Positions 45,023 through 54,367 are shown, counted from the stretch's first letter. The stretch: 64,000 nt of DNA from Aequorivita sp. H23M31 (GCF_004022485.1 NZ_CP034951.1:3534001-3598000); one strand, 5' to 3'. Program-made: numbers and translations. Notes: generated from the letters alone by a model not told the origin.

Positions 45023-45340
45023 TTAGATGTTGATACCAACAGGTAACAGTTCTTTATATTTTCTGCGGTTTTTTCTCATAAATCCGGCAATCTCAGGGCT
45101 TGTGGGAACCAAGCTAATCCCTCGATTTTTTACTTCCTCAAAGACAGCTTTAATAAAGATATCACGATATCCTTTTTCTTCCAATTCCTCGGGCATTTCA
45201 TATTTGGTCAAAAAGATTTTGCGTTCCTGTTGGGCATATTCAATCCGAGCCATAAAACCATCTTTTTGAAATTCAAACTGTCTTAAAAATTCGTTGTCGG
45301 TAATTTCTACATCTTCGGTCATTGGGAGGTGTTTTATCAT
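45023..45340 (-). CDS. YjdJ-like GNAT-family N-acetyltransferase
   Basis: 105 residues, a small Gcn5-related acetyltransferase of the YjdJ/GTAct type. Visible segments: FQKDGFMARIEYAQQERKIFLTKYEMPEEL and the acetyl-CoA-proximal region GYRDIFIKAVFEEVKNRGISLVPTSPEIAGFM. No canonical RxxGxG loop, which is usual for this subgroup. Acceptor unknown. An ATG seven codons in (45322) is an equally good start. Confidence 0.82.
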   Translation of the reverse strand: MIKHLPMTEDVEITDNEFLRQFEFQKDGFMARIEYAQQERKIFLTKYEMPEELEEKGYRDIFIKAVFEEVKNRGISLVPTSPEIAGFMRKNRRKYKELLPVGINI

Positions 45341-45498
45341 TTGTTAATTTTGGTTTTGAATTGGAATACGCAAAGTGGAACTCAAAAAAAAATCTGTATT
45401 CAGAAAAACTCTCTTATATTACTGAAAAACAACAGTCTATTAGTCTTCAGGATGAATCAATAGAATAGTTTAAGGTAAGAGAAAATATATTTAAGTTC

Positions 45499-45506
45499 TA
45501 TCTTTG
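45499..45506 (+). promoter_or_regulatory. promoter -7 element of the alpha/beta hydrolase gene
   Basis: TATCTTTG, an exact TAnnTTTG match, 56 bases before the ATG at 45563. Confidence 0.6.
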
Positions 45507-45562
45507 CACTTGTAAATTTACGAATAATCTTTGGGGTTTCCCATTTTCTTCTACTAAGACTT

Positions 45563-46231
45563 ATGAATTACGATAAATCTATCGTGTATTTTGTGCCTGG
45601 TATGGCTGCCGGAAGTGAAATATTCAACAATATCCGTTTTCCGGAAAGTCAATATGAAATAAGGGTTCTGGAATGGCTTATTCCTGAGAAAAATGAATCC
45701 CTAACGGAATACGCTTATCGGATGTCATTGCGAATTAAGGATCCCAATGCTATCCTGATAGGAGTTTCATTTGGAGGAGTTGTTGTCCAGGAGATGTCCC
45801 AGTTTTTGAGTTTGAAGAAATTGATTATAATTTCAAGTGTTAAAAATCGTTTCGAGTTGCCAAGACGAATGAAAATTGCCGCGTGGACAAAACTTTATAA
45901 ATTGGCCCCGACAAGTTTGGTATTGATTGTCGAGGATTTGACCAAATTTTCAATCGGTCCTAAATCCAAGAAAAGATTGGCAATGTACCAACAGTATCTT
46001 CATGTTCGCGATAGACAGTATTTAAGATGGGCCTTAGAGAAAATGGTTACGTGGGATCGAGAAGAAGAGATTCCCGGAGTGGTTCACATCCATGGAGAAA
46101 AAGATAGCGTGTTTCCTATAAAATATATTTCCCATTGTAAAGTTATCCCTAAAGGAACCCATATAATGATTCTCAATAGGGGAAGGGAAATCTCCCAATT
46201 GCTTTTGCAGATTTTTAATCAAACGGCTTGA
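45563..46231 (+). CDS. alpha/beta hydrolase
   Basis: 222 residues, alpha/beta-hydrolase fold. The nucleophile elbow is GVSFGGV (Ser at about 68 in ILIGVSFGGVVVQ); the catalytic His is in KGTHIMI near residue 200 and an Asp in HGEKDSVFP. No signal peptide, so cytoplasmic. Substrate unknown. Starts the plus-strand pair with the lytic transglycosylase 47 bases downstream. Confidence 0.85.
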   Translation: MNYDKSIVYFVPGMAAGSEIFNNIRFPESQYEIRVLEWLIPEKNESLTEYAYRMSLRIKDPNAILIGVSFGGVVVQEMSQFLSLKKLIIISSVKNRFELPRRMKIAAWTKLYKLAPTSLVLIVEDLTKFSIGPKSKKRLAMYQQYLHVRDRQYLRWALEKMVTWDREEEIPGVVHIHGEKDSVFPIKYISHCKVIPKGTHIMILNRGREISQLLLQIFNQTA

Positions 46232-46278
46232 CATTTTAAAAACGGCATTATTCAGTATCTTTAAGAAAAAATATAAAT

Positions 46279-47205
46279 ATGAAGACCATAAATAAAATAG
46301 GATTGGGATTGGCGATCTTGGCAGTGTGTGCGGTTAGCATTCATGCGGTACAAGAAGCACCCTCAGATGAAAATTTGGAAAAGAAATTGGTCAATGACTA
46401 TAACATTTATGCATTGCCTTTACCGGAGCATATTGATTTTGCAGGTGAAGAGGTTCCTCTTCACGATCCAGATATCCGCGAACGGCTGGACAGAGAGCTT
46501 TTAGTCAATGTATATTGGCAATCAAATGGCTTATTGCTTTTTAAGCGCGCCAATAGATATTTTCCGGAAATAGAACCTCTTTTGAAAAAATATGGATTGC
46601 CCGATGATTTCAAGTATTTGGCAGTTGCCGAAAGTGGATTGGAATATACAAGTTCCCCAGTTGGCGCTTCAGGTATTTGGCATTTTATGAAGGCAACAGG
46701 ACTGGAATATGGTTTGGAGATAAACGATTATGTGGACGAGCGCTATAATTTGGAAAAAGCGACTATGGTTGCCGCGGAATATCTAAAAAAGTCTAAGGCT
46801 AGATTTGGAACGTGGACTATGGCAGCCGCCTCTTATAACGCTGGGGTGGGAGGCATGTCCAAACAAATTGGAAGACAAAAGCAAACTAGTTATTACGACC
46901 TATTATTAAACAGTGAAACCAGTCGCTATGTTTTTAGGATTTTGGCATTAAAGGAAATAATGACCAATCCACAGAAATACGGCTTTAATTTTAGAGAAAA
47001 AGATCTCTACACCAATATCCCCACTTATAAGGTTAAGGTGAATACCTCAGTTGATGATTGGGCGGAGTGGGTGAAACCTTACGGAATAAACTACAAAATA
47101 CTAAAAATCCACAACCCCTGGCTGCGGGATACTTATTTAAAAAACGCTTCTGGGAAAGAGTATTTCATAGAGATACCAGAAGAGGGATATTATACCAAAA
47201 TTTAA
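46279..47205 (+). CDS. lytic transglycosylase (SLT/MltD type)
   Basis: Cleaves the peptidoglycan glycan chain with formation of an anhydro end. 308 residues: an N-terminal hydrophobic stretch (about 8-24) serving as signal/anchor, then the Slt domain with catalytic Glu118 in YLAVAESGLE, GASGIWHFM, and AAASYNAG (about 193-200). It lacks the LysM repeats common in MltD proteins. Periplasmic. Follows the hydrolase gene on the same strand. Confidence 0.92.
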   Translation: MKTINKIGLGLAILAVCAVSIHAVQEAPSDENLEKKLVNDYNIYALPLPEHIDFAGEEVPLHDPDIRERLDRELLVNVYWQSNGLLLFKRANRYFPEIEPLLKKYGLPDDFKYLAVAESGLEYTSSPVGASGIWHFMKATGLEYGLEINDYVDERYNLEKATMVAAEYLKKSKARFGTWTMAAASYNAGVGGMSKQIGRQKQTSYYDLLLNSETSRYVFRILALKEIMTNPQKYGFNFREKDLYTNIPTYKVKVNTSVDDWAEWVKPYGINYKILKIHNPWLRDTYLKNASGKEYFIEIPEEGYYTKI

Positions 47206-47216
47206 CTTCCAAAAAA

Positions 47217-47909
47217 TCAGATGGGCGATTCTCCTTCAATGGGATGTCTAAGCAGAGAGGCTCTCTCCAGAAATGAATTATAATTCATATCATAGGAAGC
47301 CTGGTACTCTTTTTCATAAAAATGTTGTGTTCCTCTGCAAACGGCAATGATCCGTTTATTTTGGTCCACAAGAAATGAAGTGGGCAATCCCAAACTATGT
47401 TTCATTCTTTCAACAATATAGTTGTCGGTATTTTCTAATTCATCTACATAAACAATGTGGATTTTATTGGAATAGCTTCGGGCGGCCTTTCGTGTATTTT
47501 TCCTCGAATCCCAGAAAAGAATCACGAAGTCAATCTCCTTATAATGTTTTTTGGCAATGGCGTTTAACGCTGGAATTTCTCCGCTTCCAGGGGTACACCA
47601 CGAAGAATAGGTTATTAGAAAGATTGGTTTTCTAAAGCGGGAAAATGGAATCTTTTTTCCGGATAGCTTCCGGACATTAAAGTTGTCCAAATAAGTTCCT
47701 TTAACAACATTGTCAACTAGGGAATCAAATAGAAATTCGGCACGTTCAAAGTCTTGTACTGCAAATGCTTGTTGGGAGTTTCGGGTATATTTTTTAATAT
47801 TCAACCCGATAGCTTCTGAGAATAGGATAGTATGTTCAATCTCTAACTGAGGTTGAGATTGCGCAAAAAAGGACCCTAAGAGAAAAAAGAGGAGTAATTT
47901 TTTATCCAT
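47217..47909 (-). CDS. TlpA-like thioredoxin-fold protein with one active-site Cys
   Basis: 230 residues: signal peptide to about residue 18 (FFAQSQ), a helical stretch with FDSLVDNVVKG, then a thioredoxin fold. The active-site motif reads SWCTPGSGE: Cys105 is present but the second cysteine of CxxC is Gly108. The cis-proline loop (LPTSFLV) is kept. Without the resolving Cys it cannot be a standard disulfide reductase. Converges with the transglycosylase gene. Confidence 0.78.
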   Translation of the reverse strand: MDKKLLLFFLLGSFFAQSQPQLEIEHTILFSEAIGLNIKKYTRNSQQAFAVQDFERAEFLFDSLVDNVVKGTYLDNFNVRKLSGKKIPFSRFRKPIFLITYSSWCTPGSGEIPALNAIAKKHYKEIDFVILFWDSRKNTRKAARSYSNKIHIVYVDELENTDNYIVERMKHSLGLPTSFLVDQNKRIIAVCRGTQHFYEKEYQASYDMNYNSFLERASLLRHPIEGESPI

Positions 47910-48025
47910 AGTCCAACCTATTTAAGTCAAATATCGGAAAAAATCAGGATTTTAACGAATAGTAAGAAAAATTTTATGCTTACTATTCAGAAATTGTAAA
48001 AGAATCTCAAGTCTTTTGAAGTATT

Positions 48026-48595
48026 TTAGAATCTTCTGCCACCTCCGCGACCGCTTCTTCCAAATTGTTGACGAGGTTGGCCCATCTTTTTCATTTGCTG
48101 CTTCATCATCTTTATCTGCTCGTCAAGCATATTGTGTTTGTCAAGACTCTTTGCTTCTGCAAGAAGTTGGTCCGCCTCTCGTTTCCGATTCTTGGTCATG
48201 GCGATTCCCGCCAAGTTAAGTTTCGTCATTGCCATATCCGCAGACATGTTCAAGCCCAGTTTTTCGGCTTTTTTGAAATATTTTTCAGCTTCGTTCATAT
48301 TGGTCTGAGTGACCATAAGACCGTTCAGATAATTGTAATACCCTTCCTGCTTGGGAACCAGGGCAGCATGGGGGTCTTTAATTTTATCGAGCCACTTTTT
48401 TGCCCCAGGAAAATCCTGTTTGCGGAGTCGGAGAAATGCTAAAAGGATGATCTCGTTCTTGAAATATAGAAAAACAAAAACCAAAGAGAGCAAAATAAGC
48501 ATAATACCATTGCCTATATATCTTTCAGTGAACTGCCATACCGCTACGCCTATTACAAGGGCAGCCAATACCAACTTAATATTTTTATTGAACAT
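48026..48595 (-). CDS. TPR-like membrane protein with Arg/Gly tail
   Basis: 189 residues: two hydrophobic helices (about 8-24 and 27-55) at the N-terminus, then a helical TPR-like region (SDAEKYFKKAEKLG-type, here NEAEKYFKKAEKLGLNMS), a lysine/methionine-rich helix, and a C-terminal RSGRGGGRRF tail rich in Arg and Gly. The tail resembles nucleic-acid- or ribosome-associated RGG segments. Conserved flavobacterial family of unknown function. Confidence 0.72.
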   Translation of the reverse strand: MFNKNIKLVLAALVIGVAVWQFTERYIGNGIMLILLSLVFVFLYFKNEIILLAFLRLRKQDFPGAKKWLDKIKDPHAALVPKQEGYYNYLNGLMVTQTNMNEAEKYFKKAEKLGLNMSADMAMTKLNLAGIAMTKNRKREADQLLAEAKSLDKHNMLDEQIKMMKQQMKKMGQPRQQFGRSGRGGGRRF

Positions 48596-48910
48596 TCTTG
48601 ACTTTTAAAAGAGCGTGCAAAGGTATAAAAACTTAATGTTTTATTGCATAATATTTATTTCCTTTGCCTCCCTATTATTCGTTGTTAGCTTTCTGCGTTG
48701 GCTTACAAGTGGGGGATTTTATAGGCAATTATATCGAGAAGAAATATTCAACAATATTTTTTTTTAAAAACGTTTGCTAGACTAAAAACTTGTTGTATTT
48801 TTGCACCCGCCTACGCAAAGAAATGCCTTGGCAACCAATAAGAATATTTTGGGCACCGCTCAAATATTTTTTCAAAAAATAGTTTATTACAGAAGTTAAA
48901 GCACAAAATA
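48596..48910. other. 315-base spacer holding the rpmH promoter
   Basis: AT-rich region between the divergent TPR-like gene and rpmH. A consensus promoter is at 48773-48803. The transcript would have a leader of about 100 bases. No other gene or structure seen. Confidence 0.5.
48773..48803 (+). promoter_or_regulatory. rpmH promoter
   Basis: TTTG at 48773-48776 and TATTTTTG at 48796-48803 with 19 bases between them, a textbook Bacteroidota promoter. Confidence 0.85.
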
Positions 48911-49072
48911 ATGAGCAAGAGGACATTTCAGCCATCAAAAAGAAAAAGAAAAAACAAACACGGTTTCAGGGAGCGTATGGCTTCTGTAAACGGAAGAAAA
49001 GTTTTGGCGGCCCGCAGAGCGAAAGGCAGAAAAAAATTGTCTGTATCTTCTGAAGCACGTCATAAAAAGTAA
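48911..49072 (+). CDS. rpmH: 50S ribosomal protein L34
   Basis: 53 residues, translated by hand: [20 protein letters not shown] start, then the conserved [22 protein letters not shown], and RHKK at the end. Typical L34 length and composition. It has a consensus promoter 100 bases upstream and a strong terminator right behind. Unlike in many bacteria, no rnpA or dnaA is adjacent. Confidence 0.97.
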   Translation: MSKRTFQPSKRKRKNKHGFRERMASVNGRKVLAARRAKGRKKLSVSSEARHKK

Positions 49073-49092
49073 TGTTGATAAAATGTATATAA

Positions 49093-49126
49093 AAGGTGTT
49101 GTTTAACAAAGCAACACCTTTTTTTA
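49093..49126 (+). terminator. terminator of rpmH
   Basis: GGTGTTG (49095-49101) pairs perfectly with CAACACC (49112-49118), ten-base loop, then seven T's. Confidence 0.92.
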
Positions 49127-49141
49127 TACCCTAATGCGACG

Positions 49142-49149
49142 TAATTTTG
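49142..49149 (+). promoter_or_regulatory. -7 element of carB
   Basis: TAATTTTG, exact TAnnTTTG match, 25 bases before the carB ATG. Confidence 0.6.
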
Positions 49150-49174
49150 CACACCAGGAAAAACACTGAATACA

Positions 49175-52027
49175 ATGCCTAAAAATCCTTCTATAAAATC
49201 TGTATTGATTATCGGTTCCGGCCCAATTGTTATAGGACAAGCTTGTGAGTTTGACTATTCGGGATCCCAAGCTCTTCGATCCTTGCGTGAAGACGGAATC
49301 GAAACCGTTCTTATAAATAGTAATCCGGCCACTATTATGACAGACCCCTCTATGGCCGATCATATATATTTATTGCCGCTTACTACAAAATCCCTGGTTC
49401 AGATTTTAAAAGAACATCCTCAAATCGATGCTGTTCTCCCTACAATGGGCGGACAGACCGCTCTGAATCTTTGTATCGAGGCCGACGAAAAGGGTATTTG
49501 GAAAGATTTCGGAGTTCAGCTAATTGGAGTTGATATTAATGCCATAAATATTACAGAGGATCGGGAGGAATTTCGGGAGTTAATGGAAAAGATTGGTGTG
49601 AAAATGGCACCCCAGGAAACTGCAAATTCCTATCTTCAAGGGAAGGAAATTGCACAAAAATTCGGCTTTCCACTGGTAATTAGGGCTTCCTATACCCTGG
49701 GAGGCGCTGGAGCATCTATTGTTTACAAAGAGGAGGATTTTGATCATTTGCTATCGCACGGCTTGGAAATTTCTCCCATCCACGAAGTGATGATCGATAA
49801 AGCAATGATGGGTTGGAAGGAATATGAGCTCGAATTGTTGCGTGATAATAATGATAACGTTGTAATTATATGTACAATCGAAAATATGGATCCAATGGGA
49901 ATCCATACGGGAGACTCAATTACCGTGGCTCCAGCTATGACATTGAGCGATAGAACCTTCCAAAAAATGCGTGATATGGCTATCCATATGATGCGCAGTA
50001 TCGGAGATTTTGCCGGTGGTTGTAATGTTCAGTTTGCGGTGAGTCCTGACAATGAGGAGGATATTATTGCTATTGAAATCAACCCTAGGGTTTCCCGGTC
50101 TTCTGCTTTAGCATCTAAAGCTACGGGTTATCCTATCGCCAAAATTGCCACTAAATTGGCCATTGGTTATACACTTGACGAGTTGCAGAACCAAATTACC
50201 AAATCCACTTCAGCTTTGTTCGAGCCTGCTTTGGATTATGTAATCGTAAAAATTCCGCGTTGGAATTTTGATAAATTTGAAGGATCAGACCGTACGCTCG
50301 GACTTCAGATGAAATCTGTGGGTGAGGTTATGGGAATTGGCCGTTCCTTCCAGGAAGCACTTCATAAAGCAACTCAATCCCTAGAGATTAAGCGAAATGG
50401 GATAGGAGCGGACGGAAAGAGCTATACAAATTATGAGCAAATTCTCGATAAACTGAAAAATGCCAGTTGGGACCGGGTCTTTGTAATTTACGATGCTATT
50501 CAAATTGGTATTCCTCTGAGTAGAATTCACGAAATCACCAAAATTGACATGTGGTTCCTTCGTCAATATGAGGAACTGTTTCTATTAGAAAAGGAAATCT
50601 CTAAATATACTCTTGATACACTTCCGAGGGAATTACTTCTGGAGGCAAAACAAAAAGGCTATGGCGATCGGCAGATTGCACATATGTTGAAATGCTTGGA
50701 AAGCCAGGTATATAAGAAACGTGAGGAGCTCGGAATTCAACGTGTGTATAAACTAGTTGATACCTGCGCCGCCGAATTTAAGGCTCAAACTCCTTACTAT
50801 TATTCCACTTTTGAAAACGAGATGCAGGACAAGGATGGGAAGACTTATTCTGAAAATGACAGCGTAGTATCCAATAAAAAGAAAATTGTGGTGCTTGGGT
50901 CAGGTCCAAACCGAATTGGTCAAGGTATCGAGTTTGATTATTGTTGTGTTCACGGCGTTCTGGCAGCTTCAGAATGTGGCTACGAAACCATTATGATAAA
51001 CTGTAATCCCGAAACGGTTTCCACGGATTTCGACGTAGCGGACAAACTTTATTTTGAACCTGTTTTTTGGGAACATATTTACGATATCATCCGTCACGAA
51101 AAGCCGGAAGGAGTTATTGTGCAATTAGGAGGTCAGACTGCTTTAAAACTTGCTGAAAAACTCGACAGGTATGGTATAAATATAATTGGGACTACTTATA
51201 AATCTTTGGATTTAGCAGAAGACCGCGGCAGTTTTTCCACACTTTTAAAAGAAAACAATATTCCTTACCCAGATTTTGGAGTTGCTGAAACAGTAGATCA
51301 AGCACTGGCTCTTGCCGATGAATTGGATTTTCCGTTGCTGATACGTCCTTCCTATGTATTGGGTGGTCAAGGGATGAAAATCGTTATCAATAAGGCAGAA
51401 TTAGAAGAACACGTTGTGGATCTTCTTCAAAAGATTCCGAATAATAAGCTACTGCTGGACCACTATTTGGACGGTGCCATTGAAGCAGAGGCAGATGCCA
51501 TTTGCGACGGTGAAAACGTTTATATAATTGGGATAATGGAGCATATTGAACCTTGTGGTATCCACTCTGGGGATTCAAACGCGACACTGCCTCCCTTTAA
51601 TATTGGTGAGTTTGTATTGCAACAAATAAAGGACCATACAGAAAAGATTGCCAAAGCACTGAATACAGTTGGTTTAATTAATGTACAGTTCGCTATAAAG
51701 GATGATATAGTTTATATTATTGAGGCCAATCCACGTGCTTCTAGGACAGTGCCATTTATTTCGAAAGCCTATGGAGAGCCTTATGTAAATTATGCTACCA
51801 AGATTATGCTGGGTGAAAACAAGGTGACTGATTTTGAATACAATCCAAAACTTGATGGTTTTGCTATAAAACAGCCTGTTTTCAGTTTTAATAAATTCCC
51901 CAATGTAAACAAACAATTGGGTCCTGAGATGAAGAGCACAGGTGAAAGCATTTTGTTTATTGATAATTTAAAAGATGACGCTTTCTACGATCTTTATGCC
52001 CGTAGAAGGATGTACTTAAGTAAATGA
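49175..52027 (+). CDS. carB: carbamoyl-phosphate synthase large subunit (no MGS domain)
   Basis: Makes carbamoyl phosphate from bicarbonate, ATP and ammonia for pyrimidine and arginine synthesis. 950 residues: two ATP-grasp halves, the first after GSGPIVIGQACEFDYSGSQA (about 14-33) and the second after GSGPNRIGQGIEFDYCCVHG (about 575-594). The protein ends at RRRMYLSK, about 120 residues short of the Escherichia coli enzyme, so the C-terminal MGS-like regulatory domain is absent. No carA is adjacent. Single gene with own promoter. Confidence 0.97.
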   Translation: MPKNPSIKSVLIIGSGPIVIGQACEFDYSGSQALRSLREDGIETVLINSNPATIMTDPSMADHIYLLPLTTKSLVQILKEHPQIDAVLPTMGGQTALNLCIEADEKGIWKDFGVQLIGVDINAINITEDREEFRELMEKIGVKMAPQETANSYLQGKEIAQKFGFPLVIRASYTLGGAGASIVYKEEDFDHLLSHGLEISPIHEVMIDKAMMGWKEYELELLRDNNDNVVIICTIENMDPMGIHTGDSITVAPAMTLSDRTFQKMRDMAIHMMRSIGDFAGGCNVQFAVSPDNEEDIIAIEINPRVSRSSALASKATGYPIAKIATKLAIGYTLDELQNQITKSTSALFEPALDYVIVKIPRWNFDKFEGSDRTLGLQMKSVGEVMGIGRSFQEALHKATQSLEIKRNGIGADGKSYTNYEQILDKLKNASWDRVFVIYDAIQIGIPLSRIHEITKIDMWFLRQYEELFLLEKEISKYTLDTLPRELLLEAKQKGYGDRQIAHMLKCLESQVYKKREELGIQRVYKLVDTCAAEFKAQTPYYYSTFENEMQDKDGKTYSENDSVVSNKKKIVVLGSGPNRIGQGIEFDYCCVHGVLAASECGYETIMINCNPETVSTDFDVADKLYFEPVFWEHIYDIIRHEKPEGVIVQLGGQTALKLAEKLDRYGINIIGTTYKSLDLAEDRGSFSTLLKENNIPYPDFGVAETVDQALALADELDFPLLIRPSYVLGGQGMKIVINKAELEEHVVDLLQKIPNNKLLLDHYLDGAIEAEADAICDGENVYIIGIMEHIEPCGIHSGDSNATLPPFNIGEFVLQQIKDHTEKIAKALNTVGLINVQFAIKDDIVYIIEANPRASRTVPFISKAYGEPYVNYATKIMLGENKVTDFEYNPKLDGFAIKQPVFSFNKFPNVNKQLGPEMKSTGESILFIDNLKDDAFYDLYARRRMYLSK

Positions 52028-52101
52028 TAAATTCGCTCCATCCCTGTTTTTGTGTTAATTTTTTTCGTAAATTGTAATACTGACCTGAATTGTTCTATTC
52101 T

Positions 52102-52677
52102 ATGAGAAAAATTACCCTTATAATTTTCTTTCTTATCGCCAATATTCTTAATTCCCAGAATGTTTATGAAATATTTTGGGAGCAAGGAATAAATTCCAAT
52201 ATGGCAAGTCCCGTGATAGAGATAGGAGATACGGTTAAATGGATATGGTCTGACGCTTCGCAAAAGAGCGTAACAAGTCTTCCCAGTGGAAAAGAAAGTT
52301 TCGATAGTGGGATGATAGGAGGACTGAATAAATCTTTTTCCTATACTTTCTCTAAAACCGGAGTTACGGAATACGAGAACGAATCAAATCCAAATATGTC
52401 GGGGAAAGTTACTGTTATGAACAAGCTTTCCACAGAAGATAAATTTATTAAAAACTTGAGTTTTTATCCCAATCCAGTTAGAAACTATCTTACTATTTCT
52501 TCTCTTTTCAAAATTAATGGGTATCAAATCTACAATGTTCTGGGCTCTATGGTTGCGGAGGGAAGCAGTTCAGGAAGAAAAACTACCATTGATATGACCC
52601 AGCTTAATAGCGGTCTATATTTCGTAAAAGTAGTTTCGGGAAATATGCAATCTACTTTGAAAATTGCTAAAAACTAG
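52102..52677 (+). CDS. T9SS-secreted protein with degenerate cupredoxin domain
   Basis: 191 residues from ATG 52102. Signal peptide to about residue 18, then a cupredoxin-like domain (about 22-108, with IEIGDTVKWIW and GKVTVMN) and a type A type IX secretion sorting domain (about 115-191: FYPNPVRNYLTI ... GLYFVKV). The cupredoxin ligand positions read Lys, Asn, Asn and Met instead of His, Cys, His, Met, so a type 1 copper site is unlikely. A TTG at 52090 would add four residues. Confidence 0.85.
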   Translation: MRKITLIIFFLIANILNSQNVYEIFWEQGINSNMASPVIEIGDTVKWIWSDASQKSVTSLPSGKESFDSGMIGGLNKSFSYTFSKTGVTEYENESNPNMSGKVTVMNKLSTEDKFIKNLSFYPNPVRNYLTISSLFKINGYQIYNVLGSMVAEGSSSGRKTTIDMTQLNSGLYFVKVVSGNMQSTLKIAKN

Positions 52678-52687
52678 TAATAGTTTC

Positions 52688-53059
52688 TCAATAATCTCTA
52701 TTGAAATGTGAGGAATTTTCCTTTTCAACCGAGGTGACAAAAAACTTAGTTTCGCCCCAAATGGCGAAGGAAGTATACCTTTGAACATATGTTACTTTCA
52801 CATAACTACCTTGGTATTCCTTTAATTTATCAATAACATCTTTATCCTCATCAAGTACGGAGAAAGAAAATATCTGAGCACCGCTAATTCCTTGACTTAT
52901 TTCACCTTCCCAAGTTTTTATTAGAACACCTCTGTGACTAAATTGTATAAGTTCTCCGGCCCGCGTACCTTCACTATAGGGCACATAATAGACAAAGGCG
53001 AAAAAAACCGCGGTGATTACCAATACCGCCCCGAAAAAAATAATTATGAATTTTTTCAT
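52688..53059 (-). CDS. small membrane-anchored protein, flavobacterial family
   Basis: 123 residues: an N-terminal membrane helix (about 4-24, FIIIFFGAVLVITAVFFAFVYYV), then a small beta domain with SEGTRAGELIQFSHRGVLIKTWEGE and YVKVTYVQRYTSF. The same protein is common in Flavobacteriia, sometimes mislabelled 6-phosphogluconate dehydrogenase; no such enzyme domain is present. Function unknown. Confidence 0.78.
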   Translation of the reverse strand: MKKFIIIFFGAVLVITAVFFAFVYYVPYSEGTRAGELIQFSHRGVLIKTWEGEISQGISGAQIFSFSVLDEDKDVIDKLKEYQGSYVKVTYVQRYTSFAIWGETKFFVTSVEKENSSHFNRDY

Positions 53060-53092
53060 CCTTTAAATTTAGATAAAAAAATGGTGTTTAGA

Positions 53093-54310
53093 CTATAAAA
53101 AATTATAACCTGCAATCAAAGAAAATGATTGATACGAAGCAGAAGCATTTACGTAGTTTATAATTTTTTTAGAAAGCATGTATCTGGCTTCAATGCTGTA
53201 TTTATTTTTAAACTTGAACCCAGCGCCAAATGCAGTTGTAGTCTCAGATTTAAATTCAAAGTTGTAAGTGCTTTCCTTGCTGGAAGAAATTTCAGAATCA
53301 AGTGTTGAAACATCCAAAACTACTGCACCATTGAGAAAGATTGCTGAATCTTCATTTAAAAACATATAATATCGAAGCCCAATATGCATTTCAATAGAGT
53401 TGTACTTTACTGTAATCAAGGTGGTATCTCTCATGGTAGGGAAGTCCTCATTAATCAATCTTTGTTTTTCACCATTGTAGGTGCGATAAGTGGGTTCAAC
53501 AAAAAGTCCCCATTTACCGTTGTTGAATGGAAGAATATATTCAACTTCCAATCCAATTCTTAGACTGGTATTTTTATCGAAATCAATTTGTTCTTCTCCT
53601 GATCTCTTGACAAAAGCAGATCCAAATGTGAGGCCGGGGCGAAGGGTCAAATTAAATCCATATTGGAAATCATTTTTCTCATAAACGATGGATTGTGTGT
53701 TATTGCAGGTATTGTATTCTTCGAATCGCTTTATCAGGCTTGATTTTTTATACTCCAACTTTTCAAAATCTATGTTCTTTAAATTGGAACATACAAAATC
53801 GGTGGCAAGTTGTTGTTTGTAACGGTTGTTCTCTCCCATTTTATTGCCTTTCGTTAGATAACGCTTATAAATTAAGGGTTGAATTTCACCGTTGTTTATT
53901 TTATAGAAAAATCGATTATCCCCATTTTTTATGGTGTAATAGAGGGAAGCACTACCTTCAACCAATACTTTTAAGAATAGTGTTTCTTCTTTAAGAACGG
54001 GATTTCTATCGTGGGTCAAAAAATTAACTTTATTGCTAGTTTGTTCCATTGAAACACTAGCGGCAATATATTTAAAATTGTCACTCGATCCGAATTCAGA
54101 TATACTTGAAACATTGCCTGTTTTTACTTCGCCATTTTCATCTAGTTTATAGTTAAATGAACTTGGGGATCCTTTCCAATCCTCATTTTTTATAAAACAT
54201 TGGAGTTTTTTACCATTGGTCTGTATAACATAACCCGGTTCGAATTGGGTCTGGGAAAGGAGATTAAAAGTTGAGAATAAAATAGTAAAGAGGAGGAGAT
54301 AAAATTTCAT
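53093..54310 (-). CDS. exported protein, probable outer-membrane beta-barrel
   Basis: 405 residues from ATG 54310: signal peptide to about residue 20 (FNLLSQ), a middle domain (about 25-190) with GYVIQTNGKKLQCFIKNEDWKG, and a C-terminal part (about 210-405) of alternating strands ending in SFSLIAGYNFL, an outer-membrane signature with terminal aromatic residue. Function unknown. A start at 54367 would run into the rmuC stop region. Confidence 0.75.
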   Translation of the reverse strand: MKFYLLLFTILFSTFNLLSQTQFEPGYVIQTNGKKLQCFIKNEDWKGSPSSFNYKLDENGEVKTGNVSSISEFGSSDNFKYIAASVSMEQTSNKVNFLTHDRNPVLKEETLFLKVLVEGSASLYYTIKNGDNRFFYKINNGEIQPLIYKRYLTKGNKMGENNRYKQQLATDFVCSNLKNIDFEKLEYKKSSLIKRFEEYNTCNNTQSIVYEKNDFQYGFNLTLRPGLTFGSAFVKRSGEEQIDFDKNTSLRIGLEVEYILPFNNGKWGLFVEPTYRTYNGEKQRLINEDFPTMRDTTLITVKYNSIEMHIGLRYYMFLNEDSAIFLNGAVVLDVSTLDSEISSSKESTYNFEFKSETTTAFGAGFKFKNKYSIEARYMLSKKIINYVNASASYQSFSLIAGYNFL

Positions 54311-54367
54311 GAAATTTGATGCTTTTAAATAATTGAGATTTGCAAAATACCCATTATTTATATACAC

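Noticed and set aside
53695..53994. 99-codon plus-strand frame
   Set aside because: Fully antisense to the exported barrel gene, which has a clear signal peptide and strand pattern.
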